Shown in pieces: positions 1 to 8,000 of a stretch of DNA of 15,151 nucleotides. Origin of the DNA: an uncultured bacterium (lineage in GTDB: Bacteria; Cyanobacteriota; Vampirovibrionia; Gastranaerophilales; Gastranaerophilaceae); assembly GCA_900549855.1 (NCBI GenBank), contig URPS01000051.1, positions 1 to 15,151 on the forward strand, in the 5' to 3' direction. Position numbers and translations under genes: made by a program. The notes beneath the pieces were generated by a model. The model was given only the letters and a program-made list of their open reading frames with translations. It had not been told where the DNA came from and made no database searches. The stretch's first letter is position 1; the number at the start of each line of letters is the position of its first letter.

Positions 1-1
1 C

Positions 2-601
2 GGAATGAAGGTCTGGAATCCGGGGAAAAGACAGGTCCTTGCAGAGACGGCTGTGAACTGGCTGGATGGCTTTACCAAGGATATGCTGGGACCGGACGCG
101 ACGGAATACAGTGAATACATTTCAACGGTTCTCCTCTTTATCGGACTGTCCAATATTATGGGCTTGTTCGGCATGAAGCCGCCGACGAAGGACATGAACG
201 TCACGATAGCACTGGCGGTTATGAGCATTGTCCTGATTGAAGCGGCAGGAATCCGGCGAAAGGGAGGAAAGGGCTGGCTGAAGAGCTTTACCCAGCCGAT
301 CGCCATTGTGACGCCGATCAACATTCTGGAGATTTTTATTCGTCCGCTGTCTCTGTGCATGCGACTCTTCGGAAATGTCCTTGGCTCCTTTGTCATCATG
401 GAGCTGATTGAGATGATTCTTCCGGTGGCACTGCCTTTGGTATTCAGCATGTACTTTGACATCTTTGACGGCTTCATTCAGGCCTACGTATTTGTATTCC
501 TGACCTCGCTGTTCATCGCAGAAGCGGCGGAGCCCCTGATGCCGTCAGAGCCGAAGAAGAAAAAGAATCGGAAACAGAAGAATCCTTCACCGGCAGCATG
601 A
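2..601 (+). CDS. atpB: F-type ATP synthase subunit a, 5' partial
   Basis: This is subunit a of the membrane Fo sector, which supplies the ion half-channels beside the c-ring. The frame is open to the left edge, so the N-terminus is missing; the first ATG in the window (base 5) is internal. Seen: the family block IFIRPLSLCMRLFGN, whose Arg (residue 120 counted from that ATG) is the essential stator arginine, and several membrane segments, including a C-terminal one followed by AEAAEPLMP. An unusual Lys-rich tail (KKKKNRKQKN) ends the protein. The next gene, 90 bp on, is the c subunit, giving the standard Firmicutes order a-c-b. Base composition is clearly more GC-rich than everything after about base 1300, so this gene probably belongs to a different genome from most of the window. 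Confidence 0.93.
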   Translation, partial: GMKVWNPGKRQVLAETAVNWLDGFTKDMLGPDATEYSEYISTVLLFIGLSNIMGLFGMKPPTKDMNVTIALAVMSIVLIEAAGIRRKGGKGWLKSFTQPIAIVTPINILEIFIRPLSLCMRLFGNVLGSFVIMELIEMILPVALPLVFSMYFDIFDGFIQAYVFVFLTSLFIAEAAEPLMPSEPKKKKNRKQKNPSPAA

Positions 602-677
602 GTGAAGATTCGAGATAGAAAAGAAGAAACACAAAAAGCTATCGAAACAAACAAAACAAAATTCAGTAGAACCTGAC

Positions 678-683
678 AGGAGG
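678..683 (+). promoter_or_regulatory. Ribosome binding site of atpE
   Basis: A perfect AGGAGG lies 8 nt before the ATG at 692. It fixes the start of the 70-residue c subunit and fits a Firmicutes-type translation signal. Confidence 0.8.
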
Positions 684-691
684 AACAAAAA

Positions 692-904
692 ATGACAGCA
701 ATCGGAGCAGGAATTGCAGCACTTGCGTGCATCGGAGCAGGAATTGGTATCGGCATTGCAACGGCACATGCCGTGGATGCCATCGCCAGACAGCCGGAGG
801 CGGATTCCAAGATTATGAGAAACCTTCTTCTTGGCTCTGCCCTTGCAGAGGCAACCGCCATCTACGGATTCGTACTTGGTATTCTGATCATTTTCATGCT
901 GTAA
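692..904 (+). CDS. atpE: F-type ATP synthase subunit c
   Basis: A 70-residue hairpin of two membrane helices that forms the rotor ring of Fo. Seen: the glycine-rich first helix (residues 4-24), the polar loop ARQPEA (32-37), and the second helix with the ion-binding carboxylate E53 in ALAEATAIY. Compared from memory with the Na+ c subunit of Ilyobacter, the Gln of helix 1 is Ile here and the Ser after the carboxylate is Ala, so I infer proton rather than sodium coupling. Length and sequence are typical of clostridial c subunits. It sits between atpB and atpF with strong Shine-Dalgarno spacing. It shares the higher GC content of the left end. Confidence 0.95.
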   Translation: MTAIGAGIAALACIGAGIGIGIATAHAVDAIARQPEADSKIMRNLLLGSALAEATAIYGFVLGILIIFML

Positions 905-919
905 AGGAAGGGATAACTT

Positions 920-1387
920 ATGTTACGGATTGACAGCAACATTCTGTGGACCATCATCAATCTTCTGATCCTGTATGTGCTGCTTCGCAAGTTTCTGTTC
1001 GGCAGAGTCCACAAGATCATGGATGAGCGGGCTGCGCAGCTGCAGAAGATTCATGCAGACGCAGATGCGGACAGACAGGAGGCGGAAAAGCTCTGGAAAC
1101 AGAACGATGACATTCTCCGGAAGGCGGATGAGGAGCTGGCAGTAAAGGAAGCGGCTTCCCGTGAAAAGGCCGGTGCGGAATATGACCGCATTGTTTCGGA
1201 TGCCAATGAAAAGTCTGCACAGATCATTGAAGAGGCCCGCAAGAAGGCACAGGCTGCGGCGGATATTATGAAGCAGCAGGCGGCTGTGGAAATTGCAGGA
1301 ATGGTAAAGTACCTTATATCTAAAGAAGCAAAAGGTGTAACAGGACAAGCGATAAATTTGTGTGCTGGATTAACTTGCGGATGTTAA
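920..1387 (+). CDS. atpF: ATP synthase subunit b with a foreign 3' end (hybrid frame)
   Basis: Subunit b is the peripheral stalk joining Fo to F1. Residues 1 to about 125 look normal: a membrane helix near residues 8-28, then a long charged coiled coil (ERAAQLQKIHADADADRQEA and on). AAGGAAGG at 904-911, 8 nt before the ATG, supports the start. From about residue 128 the protein stops resembling a b subunit. It reads MVKYLISKEAKGVTGQAIN and on, the C-terminal signature of a short-chain dehydrogenase, and ends at 1387. Usual b subunits continue with a helical tail that contacts the delta subunit, which is absent here. The frame is preserved through the switch while base composition changes. The most likely explanation is a join of two genomes within a short shared stretch. 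atpH, atpA and the other F1 genes do not follow, which supports a break. Confidence 0.85.
   Translation: MLRIDSNILWTIINLLILYVLLRKFLFGRVHKIMDERAAQLQKIHADADADRQEAEKLWKQNDDILRKADEELAVKEAASREKAGAEYDRIVSDANEKSAQIIEEARKKAQAAADIMKQQAAVEIAGMVKYLISKEAKGVTGQAINLCAGLTCGC
1304..1387 (+). pseudogene. C-terminal fragment of a short-chain dehydrogenase/reductase
   Basis: The last ~26 codons of the hybrid frame (residues 129-155) match the end of the SDR family: a YLxSxEA helix, then VTGQ and a small-residue terminus (INLCAGLTCGC in place of the usual INVDGG). The rest of the dehydrogenase, including the Rossmann glycines and the YxxxK active site, is absent upstream, where atpF lies. The codons are AT-rich like the DNA to the right. 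I read it as the tail of the gene that normally precedes bioB in the right-hand genome. The assignment rests on short sequence only. Confidence 0.5.
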
Positions 1388-1418
1388 AAAAAGATAGCAG
1401 CATAAAATGTCGTTACAG

Positions 1419-1445
1419 TGTTTAAAAATAAGAATATTTTGAACA
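1419..1445 (+). promoter_or_regulatory. Possible operator: inverted repeat upstream of bioB
   Basis: TGTTTAAAA and TTTTGAACA are inverted copies matching at 8 of 9 positions, separated by 9 nt. They end 8 nt before the bioB ribosome binding site. The position suits a repressor site such as a BirA-type biotin operator, but the arms do not match a consensus I am sure of, and AT-rich DNA gives such repeats by chance. Confidence 0.3.
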
Positions 1446-1469
1446 AAATAATTAGGAAAGGATAAGATA

Positions 1470-2408
1470 ATGTTATCAAAACAAGAATTATTAGATTTAT
1501 ATAATATGGATTTAGACAAACTTTTGAATGAATCAAAAAAATATTTAAAAGATGAGGTTGAATTTTGCTCAATCATAAACGCACGTTCTGGCAAATGTTC
1601 TCAAAATTGCAAATATTGCGCACAAAGTTCACACTATAATACTGATATAGAATCTTTTCCTTTGATTGATGTAGAAACAGTTGTTAAAGCTGCACATGAT
1701 AGTGTTGAAAATGGAGCTGACAGAGTTGCAATCGTAACTTCCGGCAAATCTCCGGACGAAAGCGATTTTGACACGATGTTAGAGATGATAAAAGCTTTAA
1801 ATAAAGAAGGCATTAAAAGCTGTGCAAGCATTGGAATTCTTAATGAAGAGCAAGCTAAAAAGCTTGCAGAAGCGGGTTTAGTAAGATTTCACCATAACAT
1901 AAATACTTGTAAATCTTACCATCCGGAAATTTGTACAACCCATACTTATGAAGACAGATTGAACACAACAAAACTTGTAAAAAAATACGGGATGGAGCTT
2001 TGTTCCGGTGTTATATTAGGCATGGGTGAAAGTGTAGAGCAACGCATAGAAATGGCATTAGAGCTTGCAGAAATTAATCCTGACAGCATTCCTGTTAATA
2101 TTTTGACACCAATTCCTAACACACCGTTTGAAAAATATGGCGATAAAATAGATGAAGAAAATATTTTAAGAACTCTGGCAGTATTCAAGATAGCATGCCC
2201 AAATGCTTCTATTAGAATTGCCGGCGGAAAGAAAGCCAGATTATCAGAAGAAACGATTGAAAAAGCTTTCAAATATTGTGCAGATTCTACAATTGTTGGT
2301 AATTACCTAACCACAACAGGATTCTCTCCTGATGAAGACGCAAAGCTTATTCACAAAATCGGAAGAAAATTAAAATGTGAAAAGGAATTAACAAATGTCA
2401 CTGTTTAA
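1470..2408 (+). CDS. bioB: Biotin synthase (radical SAM)
   Basis: Biotin synthase inserts sulfur into dethiobiotin, the last step of biotin synthesis. The 312-residue product has the radical-SAM motif CxxxCxxC at C43, C47 and C50 in GKCSQNCKYCAQS, the NARSG lead-in, C118 in the next strand, the HHNINT segment near residue 141, C178 in LCSGVILGMGE, and IRIAGG near residue 249. Extra cysteines at C147 and C155 (TCKSYHPEICTTHTY) resemble BioB of anaerobes. It could be a type II enzyme using a different auxiliary iron-sulfur cluster, which I cannot decide by eye. AGGAAAGG at 1454-1461, 8 nt before the ATG, supports the start. Its last 14 bases overlap the first CHR transporter gene. No bioA, bioD or bioF is in the window. 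It is the first complete gene of the AT-rich genome. Confidence 0.95.
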   Translation: MLSKQELLDLYNMDLDKLLNESKKYLKDEVEFCSIINARSGKCSQNCKYCAQSSHYNTDIESFPLIDVETVVKAAHDSVENGADRVAIVTSGKSPDESDFDTMLEMIKALNKEGIKSCASIGILNEEQAKKLAEAGLVRFHHNINTCKSYHPEICTTHTYEDRLNTTKLVKKYGMELCSGVILGMGESVEQRIEMALELAEINPDSIPVNILTPIPNTPFEKYGDKIDEENILRTLAVFKIACPNASIRIAGGKKARLSEETIEKAFKYCADSTIVGNYLTTTGFSPDEDAKLIHKIGRKLKCEKELTNVTV

Positions 2409-2943
2409 GTTGTTTTTGATTTATGTAAAAATCGGTGCGATATTACTTGGCGGCGGATATGTAATACTTCCAATTATGACTAGTGAATTTGTCGATAAAA
2501 GAAATCTTGTTTCTCATGATGATTTGATAGACTATTTTGCACTAGCTCAATCACTCCCAGGGATTATTGCAGCCAATATGTCAATGTTTATCGGCTACAA
2601 GCTCAAAGGCAAATGGGGGGCGCTCGTTGCTATGATAGGAGTAACTTTTATTCCGTTCTGGTCTATTGTACTCCTCGCTTCAATCCTTGGTGCACTAACA
2701 CGAAATTCTTACGTTCTTGGAGCACTTTGGGGAGTTGGAATCTCTGTTATAGCACTAATTATGCTAACAGTAAGAGAAATGTGGGGGAAATCAACAAGAA
2801 ACGCATTTTTCTACACAATTTTTATTATGACTTTAATTTCACTTTTGGTTTTTAAAATAACTCCAATACAAAGCATAGTATTATTTACGCTTATTGGTGT
2901 CGGATTTAAAAAACTAACTCTTAAAAAGGGGGAGCTTAAATGA
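2395..2943 (+). CDS. CHR-family (chromate transporter) half protein, first subunit
   Basis: A 182-residue integral membrane protein of the chromate ion transporter family, in the half-size form that works as a pair. Seen: the family's N-terminal signature ILLGGGYVILPIM (residues 16-28), the repeat-core motif QSLPGIIAANMSMFIGYK (52-69), and about five hydrophobic segments. The start ATG lies inside bioB in another frame (14-bp overlap), and the stop overlaps the next gene by ATGA, so translation is probably coupled along bioB and both transporter genes. The family is named for chromate export, but many members in gut bacteria have unknown anion substrates. Coupling to bioB is not evidence of chromate resistance. 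Confidence 0.85.
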   Translation: MSLFKLFLIYVKIGAILLGGGYVILPIMTSEFVDKRNLVSHDDLIDYFALAQSLPGIIAANMSMFIGYKLKGKWGALVAMIGVTFIPFWSIVLLASILGALTRNSYVLGALWGVGISVIALIMLTVREMWGKSTRNAFFYTIFIMTLISLLVFKITPIQSIVLFTLIGVGFKKLTLKKGELK

Positions 2944-3500
2944 TATGTCTTCACCTTTTTATAGAATTCTTTAAAATCGGTATATTTTCATTTGGCGGCG
3001 GATACGCAACAATACCATTTCTTTATCATATATCACAAGTTTATAATTGGTATTCAATTGATGAATTAACTCAAATGGTTGCGGTAGCTTCAATCACCCC
3101 CGGCCCAGTTGGGATTAACGTTGCAACTTATGCAGGATTAAAAAGTGCAGGAGTATTAGGTTCGGTTCTAGCTACAACAGCAGAAATGTTACCGTCATTC
3201 TTTTTAGTAATTATTGTTTCTAAGTTATTAAGAAAATTTAGCGACAACTTCTATGTAAAATCAGCAATTGAAACATTAAAGCCGATTAGTTGCGCACTCT
3301 TAACTTCTGTTGCAGTAGGATTACTAAAACCTGAAATAAGTTCGATAAAATCAATGATATTATTGGCACTATTGTTGCTATTGAGTTGGAAATCTAAAAA
3401 AGACCCGCTTTTTTACATCTTTTTATCAGCTCTTATTGGGGTTGGTTTAGTTTTAACAAAGAGCTATTCTCCTCTGACTCAGTTTTTTGCCCTTTTATAA
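2940..3500 (+). CDS. CHR-family (chromate transporter) half protein, second subunit
   Basis: A 186-residue partner of the preceding gene. It has the matching N-terminal motif FSFGGGYATIPFL (residues 16-28), the conserved ASITPGPVGINVATYAGLK (50-68), and about five membrane segments. The family expects paired halves of this kind, probably inserted in opposite orientations to make a two-fold channel. The start overlaps the previous stop by 4 bp (ATGA). Its last 68 bases lie over the 3' end of the convergent motB/zorB-like gene, so both reading frames share the DNA, and I see no terminator hairpin between them. The substrate is unknown. Confidence 0.85.
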   Translation: MICLHLFIEFFKIGIFSFGGGYATIPFLYHISQVYNWYSIDELTQMVAVASITPGPVGINVATYAGLKSAGVLGSVLATTAEMLPSFFLVIIVSKLLRKFSDNFYVKSAIETLKPISCALLTSVAVGLLKPEISSIKSMILLALLLLLSWKSKKDPLFYIFLSALIGVGLVLTKSYSPLTQFFALL

Positions 3501-4134
3501 CAAGTTTGAGTTCTACACGTCGGCTTTTTGCAAAATCTTCTTTTCCGTCTACAAGAATTGGATTAGAAAAGCTGGCGCCTTCTACTATTATCATTTTACG
3601 AAGCCTATTTCCATTATTTTTATTATATGGAGTATTCGTTATAAAATCCGCAACAGCAAAAGCTCTTTTTAAGCTTAAATCCATATTTTTCATATATTGT
3701 TCATCATCAGAATAAGTTCCTGCATAAGTTTGAGAGTCTGTATGACCTTCTATAATTATTTTTTCGACATTCTTACTTAAATATTCATTAGAAAAAATAG
3801 AGTTCAAATATGCTGGAGCAAATTTTGATAAATAAGCCTTACCTTTGGATGAAAGCTCATAGCTATTAAGTTCAAACAATTCTAAATCAGAAATTTTCAC
3901 AACACCATTTGCATCTATAGTAGCATCGATATTTTTTTGTTTTAAGTTTTCTTGAAGCGCTTCTGTCGCTTTTTGTTGTTCCATTTTTGTTTGAAATTTT
4001 TCATAATAACTAGTCATATATGTATAGAAAAACAGCACAATAAAAACAAGCACCAATGCAGTCATTAAATCTGTCATTGTTACCCAAAATATATTGTTTT
4101 CATTACCATCTTCTTTTTTTGGTTTAAATCTCAT
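3433..4134 (-). CDS. zorB: MotB/OmpA-type stator protein, ZorB-like
   Basis: A 233-residue protein with one N-terminal membrane helix and a periplasmic peptidoglycan-binding domain. Seen: helix residues 16-41, preceded by the motor signature FWVTMTDLMTALVLVF, with D22 in the place of the proton-carrying aspartate of MotB and ZorB. A linker follows, then an OmpA-like domain (about 100-215) with IIIEGHTDS and the late KSRRVELKLV motif. The DLMTALxLVF style resembles ZorB of Zorya anti-phage systems more than flagellar MotB, and no flagellar gene is nearby. It follows the zorA-like gene by 24 bp on the same strand, with AGGA-type spacing to the ATG. A general Tol/Exb-like or gliding motor is the alternative. 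Its 3' end overlaps the convergent transporter gene by 68 bp. Confidence 0.75.
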   Translation of the reverse strand: MRFKPKKEDGNENNIFWVTMTDLMTALVLVFIVLFFYTYMTSYYEKFQTKMEQQKATEALQENLKQKNIDATIDANGVVKISDLELFELNSYELSSKGKAYLSKFAPAYLNSIFSNEYLSKNVEKIIIEGHTDSQTYAGTYSDDEQYMKNMDLSLKRAFAVADFITNTPYNKNNGNRLRKMIIVEGASFSNPILVDGKEDFAKSRRVELKLVIKGQKTESEENSSLLKLNQPQ

Positions 4135-4158
4135 ATCAAATCCTACAGTTAATTGTCC

Positions 4159-5037
4159 TTAAAATAATTTATCAACAACATCGCCACCGGAACCGTTACT
4201 AAAATTCTCATTCAATTTATTTAAACTATACAAAATATTTTCTAAGTATGGAACGGTAGTTTCTCCAATACTTTTCTCTATCGCTTTGGCAAAATCTTCC
4301 GGCAACGCTTTAAGCAATTTTTCATTCGTTACGCTCTGAATTTTTGATTCTTTTACTAAATCGATAAGAAATTTTTCGCTTGTAACAACGTCGAACAATC
4401 TGATAAATTCTTTTTGAATTGCAAGATAATATTTTTTGCATTTTTTGTTATACATAATTTTTTCTATAAACATAAACAGCATAGAAAAACCAACAGCAAA
4501 CACAGAACATAGTGCCGCAATTTGAATATTCGCAATCAAGCCGTTTAAAGATTCTCCAACATTTGTTTCCATTGAAAGATTTACTTGTGTAAATGCTACT
4601 GCCATTTTTAAGAAAGTAAAAAACGGTCCTAATCCGGTAAGCAAAGTCGGCATTGTTTGTATAAACTTATGATTTATTTTGGAATAAACAAGGCTCTCTT
4701 CATTAAAAAAATAAGATGCATCAATTGTTAAATATATATCTGACTTCAATTCATTATTTACTCCTTTTGATGCAACGTATAATTTTTCCGGAAAAATCAA
4801 AGCCTTTTTAAAATCTTCCCATGGAGTCGATGTATAAGTATTACTTTTCATAAACGCATCTAATTCATTAAAACGATATGATAACTCCTTTTTATCCAAA
4901 GATTTCAAAAAACTATAAACTGAATTTAAGTTCTTTTCTACTCTTGAATAATTTTTTAATACCATCATTATAAAAATCACAAAAATTGCGGTAATAATTA
5001 AAATTGCAGGTTCTGATATAATTGTAAAAAAACTCAT
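4159..5037 (-). CDS. zorA: MotA/TolQ/ExbB-type proton channel, ZorA-like
   Basis: A 292-residue membrane protein, the likely ring partner of the MotB-like gene behind it. Seen: membrane helix 1 (residues 9-27), a cytoplasmic region, DASYFFNEESL (106-116), then helix 2 starting at MPTLLTGLGPFFTFLKMAVAF (129-149) and helix 3 (about 170-192), then a ~100-residue cytoplasmic tail. The PTLLTGLGxxFTF block is the signature I associate with ZorA. Full Zorya ZorA carries a much longer tail of several hundred residues, so this is a short form. GGAGGAG lies just before the ATG. It is transcribed away from the large zinc-ribbon ATPase gene, from a shared intergenic promoter region. Function in defence is inference. 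Confidence 0.75.
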   Translation of the reverse strand: MSFFTIISEPAILIITAIFVIFIMMVLKNYSRVEKNLNSVYSFLKSLDKKELSYRFNELDAFMKSNTYTSTPWEDFKKALIFPEKLYVASKGVNNELKSDIYLTIDASYFFNEESLVYSKINHKFIQTMPTLLTGLGPFFTFLKMAVAFTQVNLSMETNVGESLNGLIANIQIAALCSVFAVGFSMLFMFIEKIMYNKKCKKYYLAIQKEFIRLFDVVTSEKFLIDLVKESKIQSVTNEKLLKALPEDFAKAIEKSIGETTVPYLENILYSLNKLNENFSNGSGGDVVDKLF

Positions 5038-5040
5038 ACT

Positions 5041-5047
5041 CTCCTCC
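5041..5047 (-). promoter_or_regulatory. Ribosome binding site of the zorA-like gene
   Basis: The minus strand reads GGAGGAG here, 3 nt before the ATG at 5037 at its near edge; pairing of its 5' part gives normal spacing. The divergent gene starting at 5099 has nothing comparable. Confidence 0.7.
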
Positions 5048-5058
5048 TATTAGTGTAA

Positions 5059-5064
5059 ATTATA
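5059..5064 (-). promoter_or_regulatory. Extended -10 promoter for the zorAB-like pair
   Basis: The minus strand reads TGCTATAAT, a perfect TATAAT with the TGn extension. A transcript starting about 7 nt on would have a short leader of about 15 nt holding the ribosome binding site. The -35 region is weak, which an extended -10 can tolerate. Confidence 0.6.
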
Positions 5065-5085
5065 GCATAAAGTTTGATTTTAGAC

Positions 5086-5091
5086 TATAAT
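5086..5091 (+). promoter_or_regulatory. -10 element for a probably leaderless transcript
   Basis: A perfect TATAAT ends 7 nt before the ATG at 5099. Transcription would therefore begin at or next to the start codon. No Shine-Dalgarno sequence is present. I see no good -35. Confidence 0.55.
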
Positions 5092-5098
5092 TCTATAT

Positions 5099-8000
5099 AT
5101 GAAGTGTTCAAAGTGCAAAAGAGAGATTCCTGAAAACACAACAATTTGTCCGTACTGCCACAAAGTACTTGCTTTGGAGTGCCCAAATTGTCATTCTATC
5201 GGAGAAAATCCTATTTGTGAAAAATGCGGTTTTATAATACTTACCAAATGCTCAAAATGCGGAAGAACAATTTCTACAGCTGCAGATAAATGTAAATGCG
5301 GTTTCCCTGTAAAAACTTCTATTGCTTATCAAGAATGTGAATCTGATGAATTTGCATCCGTAATAGTTCGCTTTGCAGCCCTAAAACAAATTAGAAAAAT
5401 TCTCGGTTCACAAGAATTATTCTCTAAATTTTATTTTAGATTAAGAAACCTTCTTATTGCACAATTATCCGGCATTGACGGAAAAATCATCATTTATAAT
5501 GACATATTTACTATAAACTTTAACAAAGAATTGTCACTACCGACTTCTGCCAATAAAGCCGTTAGACTGGCGCTCAAAATAGTAAACGCTTTTAGTGAAC
5601 TTAACGCAAAAGTTATTGAAGAACTTGCAATTCCACTTAAATTAGAAATTACTATAATCAAAAAAACTGCCTCTGATTTATTAGAGAATATCTCTATTAA
5701 CAATAATGTCAAACTACTTACTGTAAAAAAAGAAAGCAAAAAATACTTAAAAGGTCTGCAAATAAATATAGACCAGTTTATACAAGACTGTATAAACAAA
5801 GATTTTAAGACTGATTCTTTATATTCAATTGAAGAAAACGGGCAACAATTAATGTTCTATGAAATTCTACTGGATAGTTACATAATTCCGCCTAGTAATC
5901 AATCTTTAGATACACCTGTTGAAATTCAAAAAAATGAAATTAAAAAAGTTGCTATAAAAGAAAAAGAACCGGAAGACATATATAATATTAAAATTTTTGA
6001 TATTAATGCAAAATGCAAGTTTGAAAAAAGTACTGCAACACAAATTTTTGAAAAATTTAGCGATAACAAAATAATATCATTGCGCACATCTTCCAACTGG
6101 GGTATAAAAACTTCTGACATAATAAATTATTACACTTCTAAAAACATTAAGATTCTGCACGCTGCTTGTACAGAAGAGATGACATATAAACCTTGGGGAA
6201 TCTTTGAACAATTATTCAAAGATTATTATAATCTTTCATTCCATTCTTCTTTGATTCCGCAAAATTTTGAGGTAAAAAGATTCAATGCTCTTATTGACCT
6301 TATAAGATTCAAACCTAGAAATTCTGCTACCCCTGAAGATGCAAGATTTGCATATATGGAAGATTTTGGAGCGTTTTTGGCTTCGCTTAAAAATTGCGCT
6401 ATTTTAATTGAAGATTTCGAAAATTTGGATGATACTTCTATTCAAACTCTTGAATTATTTTTTGATCAATTCAAAACATTAAATACTACATTTATATTTA
6501 CAACCAATCAGAACATTGCATTGCACACAAAATTGAAAGGTCTTTTAAGAACACCTAACTATACAGAATACACAATTCAAGCTTCCAGCCTTGAATCATT
6601 ATTAGATGGAATAAAAGAAGAAGCATCTGATTTTATCAAATCTTTTTACTTTGAAAAAATAAAAGAAAACTTCAATGGTTCATATTTGTACTTCAATAAT
6701 GCTCTAATGTTTTTATTAGAAAAAAATGTACTTGTAAATTTTGAAAACAGGCTACTCCTCAAAGGCAATCAATCTATCATGCTTCCAAATACATTGGAAG
6801 GGCTTATAAAAGCAAGATTAAAGCATTTAAGCAAAGATATGGATGCATCAATGATTTTGGCTTATTCAACTTATCTTGGCGCAAGAATGGATTTTGCAAT
6901 GTTAACTAAACTTGGCATAAAAGATGTTGCAAAATCAGCTAAAAAACTTATAGATAAAGGTTTTGCATTCTGCAAGGACAATGTTTTGCACATCAATAAC
7001 TACAATATCGTAAAACCGATAATTGATTCCTCTATAAAACCACAGGTTAATGAATTTTTATCTAAAAATATCCTTGCAAATCTCGCAAAAGGCTTAGACA
7101 ACACAACGACATTGTTTATTTTGGGTAAATTATCAATATTTAAAGAGGAATACTTACTTCTTTGGAAAAATTCACAATTTGCAATGGCAACAGGAGATTA
7201 TGATGCATATTTAAAAAACTGTTTAGGCTTTTTGTCTTTAATAGAGCATATCTCACATAATATTCCAGCGGAAGATATTGAAAACAACAAAAAAGAAGTT
7301 TACCAAAATATTTTAATGAGTTTATATAACTATTCTCCATCAAAAATTTATTCGATTGAAAATATTCTTTTGATTGATGCAATGAATGAGAACAACAATG
7401 ACAAAATCGTAAAACTTTCTAATTTAATGTTGCAAGGCGCATTAATTTCCGCAAACTATACAGATGCGCCAACACTTTTACATAATATTTTATCCAGAAT
7501 GCAAAACCCAACGCTGCTTATTGATAGCAATGTTAACACGAAGTTCTTATTATTATCACTAATAAATATTGAAATATTATTTAATATCGGTGACTTTGAA
7601 CAATGCGTTGAAACGGCAAACGATATTCTAGCGGTATTAAAACCTGATATTATTGAAAAAATAAAACCTGCAAGTTTTTCTACAAATTTCTTTGTAAACC
7701 ATTTGATGGAAACTTTCCGTCTTGCAGCAATTGCAAAACTTTTACTAATGGATGATGAACTTGATGATTTCTTCAACGCAATCGCTACAGCACTAAACGC
7801 AGAATTGCCTGATAAAGAGTGTATTTTGGCAATAAAAGATTTTATAGCAGGGAAATCTTATCACGCAGAAGATATAGAAAATTCTACTCCGTTTGCTAAA
7901 GTTATATATTTGATTTTACAAGAATTTGAACAACACAGCGATGATTATAAAACATTTGCGCAAAATATATATCAAGCAAAATTACTTTCCGCTGATATAC

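Noticed and set aside
484..861. Minus-strand frame across the atpB-atpE region
   Set aside because: It lies opposite two well-supported genes and gives a low-complexity Ala/Cys/Phe-rich product, a shadow.
2395..3500. One full-length chromate transporter broken by a frameshift
   Set aside because: Each half has its own start and complete CHR domain with an ATGA junction, which is the normal paired half-size form.
3433..5037. A complete Zorya defence system
   Set aside because: Only ZorA- and ZorB-like genes are present. Neither ZorC/ZorD nor ZorE-type sequences (SNF2 helicase or HNH nuclease motifs) are seen, and ZorA is short.
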